Source: JAWVZY01 sp033721955
GTDB taxonomy: Bacteria; Patescibacteriota; Minisyncoccia; Spechtbacterales; 2-12-FULL-38-22
Assembly: GCA_033721955.1 (NCBI GenBank)
Contig: JAWVZY010000022.1
Span: 1-11,927, forward strand
Length of the DNA stretch: 11,927 bases
Reading direction: 5' to 3'
Shown here: positions 6,601 through 11,927 of the stretch, in pieces
Position numbering within the stretch: position 1 is the first letter of the stretch
How the letters are laid out: each line of letters begins with the position of its first letter
The notes under the pieces: model-generated
Seen by the model: the letters and a program-made list of their open reading frames with translations, nothing else
The model's database searches: none
What the model was told of the DNA's origin: nothing
Made by a program: the position numbers and the translations under genes

Positions 6601-6909
6601 ATACACATGCGCTCTATTGGACCTTACTCCCTTATTACCCAGCAACCGCTTGGAGGAAAGAGCCAGTTTGGAGGCCAAAGATTTGGAGAGATGGAGGTAT
6701 GGGCCTTAGAGGGTTATGGTGCGGCGCACAACCTTCAGGAGATACTTACAATAAAGTCGGATGATGTCATGGGCCGTTCAGCTGCCTATGAGAGCATCAT
6801 CAAGGGCGAGGACATTAAAAAACCTAACATTCCCGAATCATTTAATGTTCTTGTCAATGAAATGAAGGCGCTCGGCCTTAACGTTGAAATTGAAGAAGAC
6901 CAACAATAA
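3676..6909 (+). CDS. rpoB: DNA-directed RNA polymerase beta subunit
   Basis: RpoB forms one pincer of the RNA polymerase core and much of the active-site wall. The product is 1077 aa, shorter than E. coli (1342) because large lineage-specific inserts are missing. In order, it has the protrusion with VERVMISQLIRSPGV (129-143), the rifampicin region QLSQFMDNTNPLSELEHKR (from 399), LTRERAGFEVRDV, PIQTPEGPNVGIV, the active-site GDKIAGRHGNKG (from 850) and the C-terminal clamp block QFGGQRFGEMEVWALEGYGAA. At the position of E. coli Arg529 there is Ile418, and Leu533 is Thr422. The start is not certain: GTG 3676 has GAGG four bases upstream, while ATG 3694 (MSTKKK) has no SD at proper distance. rpoC follows 4 nt after the stop, so the two form an operon. 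Confidence 0.98.
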   Translation: MATFLSMSTKKKVFSHHTYKEGDLPNLLAVQKESYKWFWEKGLRTLFDEISPIVDYTGNDLELYLDKYRLEEPKYTETSARKQNASYEAALRVLVKLKNKKSGEIKEQEVYLGDFPLMTTRGTFILNGVERVMISQLIRSPGVVFTSNVTRGNLVFGAKVIPNRGAWLEFETHYTGALYAKIDRKRKIAATTLLRTFGMDEAEIKKTFKKVINNSEVDYIAKTLENDPAKDPDEAYLEIYKRVRPGDLATVDNAKNLLDNMFFNFDRYDLSNVGRWKSNQRLAGAMEELGLKPKEAKDTSFDPDERVITKEDLLATLAELIRMNEDPDATADDIDHLGNRRVRSIGELLSNRLRVGLTRMERIAKDRMSTLDTDTVTPVQLVNARPVASIVREFFTTGQLSQFMDNTNPLSELEHKRILSATGPGGLTRERAGFEVRDVQPSHYGRICPIQTPEGPNVGIVTRLATYARINDLGFLETPYFIVKNGKLTRKLEYLNALQEERHVIASSATNVDSNNNITDKQVSARIRGVPTFVDKKEVQYMDVSPRQSISVATALIPFLEHDDANRALMGSNMQRQAVPCVRPDPPLVGTGLEEKVAKDSGLAIYAEKDGTVEEADGKVIKMRYKGAPKGKKGITEYELKNFVHSNQYTVIHQSPKVLPGDKVKKGDLLADTSSVKDGVLSLGKNILVAFVPWRGGNFEDAVLISEKLVKDDTLSSIHIEDFSIDVRETKLGPEITTPDIPNVGEDKLKDLDEEGVVRVGAEVGPGDILVGKISPKGEADLTSEERLLRAIFGEKARDVKDTSLRLPHGKRGRVVGVTVFSREKGDKLPTGVIKTVQVEIAQLRKIEAGDKIAGRHGNKGVISRVLPEEDMPFMPDGTPVDLVIDPLGVPSRMNIGQILETHLGWAAKELNYRAVTPTFSGATEKDIKKELKKAGLPENGKITLRDGRTGEEFEQAVTVGYMYILKLVHMVEDKIHMRSIGPYSLITQQPLGGKSQFGGQRFGEMEVWALEGYGAAHNLQEILTIKSDDVMGRSAAYESIIKGEDIKKPNIPESFNVLVNEMKALGLNVEIEEDQQ

Positions 6910-6913
6910 AACT

Positions 6914-9900
6914 ATGAGTAGAAAAGTATCAGACCTAAAATCAATACAACTCAAGATCGCCTCGCCCGAGGATATCTTAAGCTGGTCTCACGGTGAAGTT
7001 ACTAAACCCGAGACCATTAATTATAGAACACAAAAACCCGAAAAAGACGGATTGTTTTGCGAGAGGATATTCGGACCTGAAAAGGATTATGAGTGTTACT
7101 GTGGAAAATACAGAAGAATAAGATATAAGGGGGTTATTTGCGATAAGTGCGGAGTTGAAGTAACCAGAAGCAGCGTGCGCCGTGAGCGCATGGGCCATAT
7201 AAAACTTGCTACACCTATTGCCCACATTTGGTTTCTTAGGGGAGTGCCCAGTCGTATGGGTATGCTTTTGGGTACACCTGTTCAGAAATTAGAAAAGGTA
7301 ATTTACTATGCTAATTATATTGTTATAAGTTTAGATGAGGAAAAGAAAGAAGATGCGATAAAGCGTGTGAATGCCGAGTATCGCAAAAAAATAAAAAAGA
7401 AAAACGACAAAGAGAAGCAAAAGTTAAAGGAATTGCGCGATAAAGAGCTTTCTCGCCTTAAGAATCTTGAAATGCTTACAATTTTGAATGAGTATGAATA
7501 CCACGAGATGAGCTTAAAATATGGAGAGATATTTGAAGCAAGCACCGGCTCTGAGCCCGTAAAGAAAGTGCTTGAAGAAATGGATCTGGAAAAACTTATA
7601 AAAGACCTCAAAAAACTTGTTAAAGAAAAGAGTTCAAGCTCAGCTATAAGAAAGAAGCTTTATCGTCGTCTTATTTTAGCTCAGCGTATACTTGATGCCG
7701 ATATCAGGCCCGAATGGATGTTTTTGAATTATCTGCCTGTGCTTCCTCCAGAGTTGCGCCCTATGGTGCAATTGGATGGTGGAAGGTACGCTTCAAGCGA
7801 TTTAAATGATCTATACCGAAGAGTCATTAATAGAAATAATCGCCTTAAGCGTCTTATAGAACTTAACGCGCCTGAGGTTATTGTAAGAAATGAAAGGAGA
7901 ATGCTTCAGGAGGCGGTTGATGCGCTCTTGGATAACTCAGCACGCCCCGGAAAGACAGTTGTAACCGCAACCAGCGGAGGAAGGCGCGCGCTTAAGTCAT
8001 TGGCAGACATGCTTAAAGGAAAACAGGGAAGGTTCCGCCAGAACCTACTTGGTAAACGAGTTGATTATTCAGGCCGTTCGGTTATTGTTGTAGGCCCTGA
8101 GCTTGATTTACACCAATGCGGGCTTCCAAAGAAAATGGCGCTTGAGCTTTTCCGTCCCCATGTAATAAATAAAATAATTGATGAAGAGCTGGCCTATAAT
8201 GTGCGTGCGGCAAACCATCTTATTGATGAGGCCCCGCCTGAGGTATGGGCTATATTAGAGGAGGTAATTCAGGGTAAATATGTGTTGCTCAATCGAGCGC
8301 CTACCTTGCACCGCCTTGGAGTGCAGGCATTTCAGCCCGTACTTATTGAGGGCAATGCCATACAGTTGCATCCGCTTGTTTGTACAGCGTTTAACGCTGA
8401 CTTCGATGGAGACCAGATGGCTGTACACCTTCCTTTGTCTGCAGAGGCACAAAAAGAGGCAGAAACTCTAATGCTTTCATCTGTAAACTTAAGCAAGCCG
8501 GCAACAGGCGCCCCTATTGTAAACCCAACAAAAGATATGGTGCTTGGGTGTTTTTGGATGAGCAAGATAAAAGAGGGTGCAAAAGGCGAAGGCAGAACCT
8601 TTGCTTCAATTGAAGATGTCCGCCTGGCTTATGATGCGGGACTTGTTAATATAAAGGCAAAAATAAAACTTAGAATAGATAAAAATGATCCAAGATTCGC
8701 TGAATACAGCGAAAGCGATGAAAGGTTTATAGAAACATGCCCCGGAAGAGTCATATTTAATGATATTTTGCCAAAAGACCATGTTTTTGTTAACGAAGAA
8801 CTTAATTCAAAAACATTAAAGAATATTACCAAGGAGCTTTTTCAAAATTGGGGACAGGAGGTTGTTGTAGATGTTTTAGACAAGATAAAGAACCTTGGGT
8901 TCCACTATTCAACTATCTCAGGTACTACATGGAGCATGGATGATCTTGAAGTTCCAAAAGAAAAGCCCGAAATTCTAAAAGAAGCTCATAAAAAAATAGA
9001 TGAGATACAATCACAATTTGAAGATGGACTTTTGAGCGCTCAGGAGAGAAGAAGCAAAATAATAGAGGTTTGGGCCGAGGCAAAACACAAAATAGAGAAA
9101 TTAGTGCCTAATTACTTAGACCCACACGGCTCTGTAGCGCTTATTGTGGCTTCCGGTGCGCGTGGCTCATGGGCTCAACCGGTGCAGATGATGGGTATGA
9201 AGGGCTCTGTGGTAAACCCCGCAGGACAAATTATGGAAATGCCCGTTGAAAGTAGCTACAAAGAAGGATTTACAGCGCTTGAATACTTTATATCAACGCA
9301 TGGTGCCAGAAAAGGTACAGCCGACACCGCCCTAAGGACAGCTTCAGCCGGTTATCTTACACGTCGTCTTGTTGATGTAACACAAGATTTAATAGTGCGT
9401 TCTAAAAAATGTGACGATAAAGGCGGTATTGTACTCCAAAGAAAAGACCTTAAAGAAACAGGGCAGACATTTGCCGAAAAGGTTTTTGGCAGAGTAACCG
9501 CTGCAACTATTAAAGATAAAGACGGCATTATAGCGCGCAAAAATGACATGATAGATCATGAAAAGGCAAAGCAAATTGATGCTGCCGAGGAAATAGAAGA
9601 GGTTAAGGTATTTAGCCCGCTTACTTGCCAGGATGAAAGTGTATGTGCCAGATGTTATGGTCTTGATCTTGGAAGGAACGATACAGTTAGCCCGGGTGAG
9701 GCGGTTGGCGTCGTGGGCGCTCAAGCCATTGGAGAGCCGGGAACGCAGCTTACTATGCGTACTTTCCACACAGGTGGAGTTGCGGGAACAAGCGACATTA
9801 CACAGGGACTTCCTCGTGTTGAAGAAATATTTGAAGTCCGCACCCCAAAAGGTAAGGCGGTAATTTCTGAAGTTGAAGGCAAGGTATTGAGTGTTGAAGA

Positions 9901-10552
9901 AACAGAGAAAGCCAGAATAGTAAAAATAAAAACAAATCAACCTATAAAAACTAAGAAAAGAGGCAAGAGAACTAAAGGCAAAAAGACAGATAAGAAAAAT
10001 GTAATAGAATATACAACCCCTCTTAATTTAGCTCTTTGGGTAGAGAAGGGCGACCTTGTTGTTCCCGGAACCCAGCTTACAGAGGGGCACATAGATCTGC
10101 GCGAATTATTCCGCAATACAAGCAAAGAAGAGGTCCAGCGTTATATTGTTAATGAGGTACAAAAAATATATACATCACACGGTGCGACTATTCATGACAA
10201 ACATATTGAAATAATAGCGCGCCAGATGTTTTCACGCATAAGAATATCTGAGCCGGGTGATTCAGGATTTAGTCCCGGGGAAATAGTATCTTTCTCTGAA
10301 TTCAGAGAAGCTAATGAAAAACTTGAAAACGGCAAGAAAGAAAAAGCTAAAGGCAAGAGATTGTTACTTGGAATAACTAAGGTAGCTCTTACAACAGACA
10401 GCTTTCTATCTGCCGCTTCATTCCAGGAGACAGCGCGGGTACTTATACGGGCGTCAATTGAGGGCAGAAAAGATGAATTGAAAGGTTTGAAGGAAAACGT
10501 GATAATTGGTAAAATGATACCAGCGGGAACTGGCTATAAAAAAGGGAAATAA
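6914..10552 (+). CDS. rpoC: DNA-directed RNA polymerase beta' subunit
   Basis: RpoC carries the catalytic magnesium site of RNA polymerase. The product is 1212 aa, lacking the large insert found in the E. coli trigger loop (E. coli 1407 aa). The first zinc site is C61, C63, C76, C79. The catalytic NADFDGD is at 494-500, followed by the bridge helix and trigger-loop region (THGARKGTADTAL; GAQAIGEPGTQLTMRTFHTGG). The second zinc site uses C833, C905, C911, C914, with five residues between C905 and C911, where six is usual. A lysine-rich stretch (1012-1028, KTKKRGKRTKGKKTDKK) lies in the C-terminal part. ATG 6914 is preferred to an in-frame TTG at 6884 that would overlap rpoB. No SD is visible, so coupling to rpoB translation is likely. 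Confidence 0.98.
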   Translation: MSRKVSDLKSIQLKIASPEDILSWSHGEVTKPETINYRTQKPEKDGLFCERIFGPEKDYECYCGKYRRIRYKGVICDKCGVEVTRSSVRRERMGHIKLATPIAHIWFLRGVPSRMGMLLGTPVQKLEKVIYYANYIVISLDEEKKEDAIKRVNAEYRKKIKKKNDKEKQKLKELRDKELSRLKNLEMLTILNEYEYHEMSLKYGEIFEASTGSEPVKKVLEEMDLEKLIKDLKKLVKEKSSSSAIRKKLYRRLILAQRILDADIRPEWMFLNYLPVLPPELRPMVQLDGGRYASSDLNDLYRRVINRNNRLKRLIELNAPEVIVRNERRMLQEAVDALLDNSARPGKTVVTATSGGRRALKSLADMLKGKQGRFRQNLLGKRVDYSGRSVIVVGPELDLHQCGLPKKMALELFRPHVINKIIDEELAYNVRAANHLIDEAPPEVWAILEEVIQGKYVLLNRAPTLHRLGVQAFQPVLIEGNAIQLHPLVCTAFNADFDGDQMAVHLPLSAEAQKEAETLMLSSVNLSKPATGAPIVNPTKDMVLGCFWMSKIKEGAKGEGRTFASIEDVRLAYDAGLVNIKAKIKLRIDKNDPRFAEYSESDERFIETCPGRVIFNDILPKDHVFVNEELNSKTLKNITKELFQNWGQEVVVDVLDKIKNLGFHYSTISGTTWSMDDLEVPKEKPEILKEAHKKIDEIQSQFEDGLLSAQERRSKIIEVWAEAKHKIEKLVPNYLDPHGSVALIVASGARGSWAQPVQMMGMKGSVVNPAGQIMEMPVESSYKEGFTALEYFISTHGARKGTADTALRTASAGYLTRRLVDVTQDLIVRSKKCDDKGGIVLQRKDLKETGQTFAEKVFGRVTAATIKDKDGIIARKNDMIDHEKAKQIDAAEEIEEVKVFSPLTCQDESVCARCYGLDLGRNDTVSPGEAVGVVGAQAIGEPGTQLTMRTFHTGGVAGTSDITQGLPRVEEIFEVRTPKGKAVISEVEGKVLSVEETEKARIVKIKTNQPIKTKKRGKRTKGKKTDKKNVIEYTTPLNLALWVEKGDLVVPGTQLTEGHIDLRELFRNTSKEEVQRYIVNEVQKIYTSHGATIHDKHIEIIARQMFSRIRISEPGDSGFSPGEIVSFSEFREANEKLENGKKEKAKGKRLLLGITKVALTTDSFLSAASFQETARVLIRASIEGRKDELKGLKENVIIGKMIPAGTGYKKGK

Positions 10553-10572
10553 AGGCCTATTCTCGACAATAA

Positions 10573-11927
10573 ATGGCCAAGAAAAAAAAGAAGAGATCTA
10601 AGAAGAAAAAATCTTCCAAATCTTCAAAAAAGAAGAAAAAAAAGTTACTACATGAATTAGACCCCGGAGTGAAGAGGGGTATTTGGAGCGTATTACTTGT
10701 AGTTATAGCGCTCCTTAGCGTTCTTAGCTTTTTTGAAAAAGCAGGGCAATTTGGCGAGCTTTTTAGTGGATTATTGTCCAGTATATTTGGCTGGGGCATG
10801 TATGTAGTGCCTATTATATTAACCGCCGTTGCTATAGGTTTTATATTTTCTTGGAACAGAGAAACTAACAAACCTACTCTTTGGGCGGCTTTTTTATTTT
10901 TCTCAAGTATTCTGGGAATATTTGCTGTAAGTGGCCACGCGGTTGATCTTGCCAGAGAAAGAGGGGGTATGTGGGGCGAGCTTTTTATTTGGCCCCTTGT
11001 TAATTTTGTTGGAATAGTAGGTTCTTGGGTTGTACTTATTGCTCTGGTTATTATCTCTATTATAATGGGATTCCATATAAAAGTAGATAAGATAATGGAA
11101 AAGATAGTAGAGAAGAGGAAACTTAAAAAGAGCGCTCTTAAATTGGATATAAAAGACGGTTCTTCTAAAAAAGAAAAGAAAAATAAGAAGAAAGAGAAAA
11201 AGAAGAAAAAGAAAGAACAAGGTGCTGAAAAAGAAAAGAAGGATGTGGATGTTAAAGATTATAATAAAGATAATAAGAATAAAGATGAGAAAAGCTCAAA
11301 AAGCAAGGAAAATGATTTTACCCAATTTTCAGAGAAGAAATTTGCTAATTATGAATTTCCTTCAACGGAACTTCTTGAGCCGGAAAGTGGAAAGCCTACA
11401 AGCGGTGATATTGTAGCTAATGCAAATATTATAAAAAGAACTCTTGAGAATTTTGGCATTGATGTAGAGATGGGCGAGGTAAATGTAGGTCCAACCGTTA
11501 CTCAATATACTCTAAAGCCGGCTGAAGGAGTTAAGTTGTCCAGAATTACAGCATTAGGAAATGATCTCTCTTTGGCTCTTGCTGCACATCCTATAAGGAT
11601 AGAGGCGCCAATTCCGGGACGTTCTCTTGTTGGAATTGAGATACCGAACAAAGCTACAACCTGGGTACGATTGCGGGATTTACTCGAAAGCCCCGGGTTT
11701 AGGCAGGAAAAAGGAGATCTAATAATGGCAGCAGGAAGAAATGTTAAGGGTGCTCCTGTATACGCCGATCTTTCAAAGATGCCTCATATGCTTATCGCCG
11801 GTTCTACAGGAAGCGGAAAAACAATTGCGCTTAATGCTGTTATATTGAGCTTGCTCTTTCGTAATCACCCAAGAAATCTGCGCCTTATTTTAATAGATCC
11901 AAAGCGCGTTGAGTTTCCTGTGTATAA
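10573..11927 (+). CDS. ftsK: DNA translocase FtsK/SpoIIIE family (3' end outside the window)
   Basis: FtsK is anchored at the division septum and pumps chromosomal DNA. The visible 451 aa start with a very basic tail (16 Lys in the first 24 residues). Four membrane segments follow at about 36-54, 73-94, 102-121 and 136-166. A charged lysine-rich linker (about 196-246) comes next, then the alpha and beta parts of the motor: ANIIKRTLENFGIDVEMGEVNVGPTVTQY begins at 283, PIPGRSLVGIEIPN at 347 and the Walker A GSTGSGKT at 410-417, followed by LILIDPKRVEFPVY at the edge. Walker B and the DNA-reading gamma domain lie beyond the window. The gene starts 20 nt after rpoC with no terminator or clear SD, so read-through from rpoBC is likely. 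The ATG gives a complete membrane domain. Confidence 0.95.
   Translation, partial: MAKKKKKRSKKKKSSKSSKKKKKKLLHELDPGVKRGIWSVLLVVIALLSVLSFFEKAGQFGELFSGLLSSIFGWGMYVVPIILTAVAIGFIFSWNRETNKPTLWAAFLFFSSILGIFAVSGHAVDLARERGGMWGELFIWPLVNFVGIVGSWVVLIALVIISIIMGFHIKVDKIMEKIVEKRKLKKSALKLDIKDGSSKKEKKNKKKEKKKKKKEQGAEKEKKDVDVKDYNKDNKNKDEKSSKSKENDFTQFSEKKFANYEFPSTELLEPESGKPTSGDIVANANIIKRTLENFGIDVEMGEVNVGPTVTQYTLKPAEGVKLSRITALGNDLSLALAAHPIRIEAPIPGRSLVGIEIPNKATTWVRLRDLLESPGFRQEKGDLIMAAGRNVKGAPVYADLSKMPHMLIAGSTGSGKTIALNAVILSLLFRNHPRNLRLILIDPKRVEFPVY

Noticed and set aside
6884..6913. Upstream TTG start for rpoC
   Set aside because: It would overlap rpoB by 26 nt and add ten residues not typical of RpoC, while ATG 6914 gives MSRKVSDLKSIQLKIASPED, a normal beginning.
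9389..9940. A 183-aa open frame on the minus strand
   Set aside because: It lies wholly inside rpoC, opposite strongly conserved coding sequence, and its translation shows no domain. It is a shadow frame.
11222..11416. A 64-aa plus-strand frame inside ftsK
   Set aside because: It is out of frame with the clear FtsK reading frame and arises from the purine-rich linker.
1..11927. Alternative genetic code with TGA as glycine, as in Gracilibacteria or SR1
   Set aside because: All genes read through with standard stops (TAA or TAG), no conserved glycine is encoded by TGA, and no gene needs TGA read-through.

Overview
The window reads as a chromosomal housekeeping segment of a bacterium, most likely a Candidate Phyla Radiation (Patescibacteria) member, probably Parcubacteria-like. 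This placement is an inference. It rests on short, insertion-poor RNA polymerase subunits (RpoB about 1077 aa, RpoC 1212 aa), a moderately AT-leaning composition, several genes without a recognisable Shine-Dalgarno (SD) sequence, and a lone rpoB-rpoC pair not preceded by rplJ-rplL. The standard code fits: no gene needs in-frame TGA to be read through, which argues against the TGA-as-glycine lineages. All genes lie on the + strand.

Layout. Positions 1 to about 288 are the 3' end of 23S rRNA. A 340-nt spacer full of hairpins follows. It contains a degenerate second copy of 5S rRNA (about 451-608) split by a 92-nt block of three consecutive hairpins. A complete, canonical 5S rRNA follows at about 630-744, then a strong hairpin at 761-786 that probably ends the rRNA operon. 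Next are a membrane-anchored surface protein of unknown function (809-1684) and, five bases later, rodA (1690-2805), the SEDS peptidoglycan glycosyltransferase. A gene-free stretch (2806-3226) carries a long branched inverted repeat, an intrinsic terminator, a triplicated 10-mer and a probable promoter. It leads to a small 74-aa gene of unknown function (3227-3451) with a good SD sequence and its own strong terminator (3460-3481). A clear sigma-70-type promoter (3495-3522) then opens a roughly 145-nt structured leader before rpoB (3676-6909), rpoC (6914-10552) and the 5' part of ftsK (10573 to the window edge).

How the genes work together. The window combines ribosome components (23S, 5S), the transcription core (beta and beta' subunits), cell-wall elongation (RodA with a possible partner) and chromosome segregation at division (FtsK). 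rpoB and rpoC are probably one transcription unit, and ftsK, 20 nt downstream with no terminator in between, may be read through from it.

I see no mobile-element genes, CRISPR array, tRNA or defence genes. The least ordinary signals are the interrupted 5S-like element, the dense RNA structure in the non-coding stretches, the rpoB start region folded into a hairpin, and an RpoB substitution at a rifampicin-contact position.
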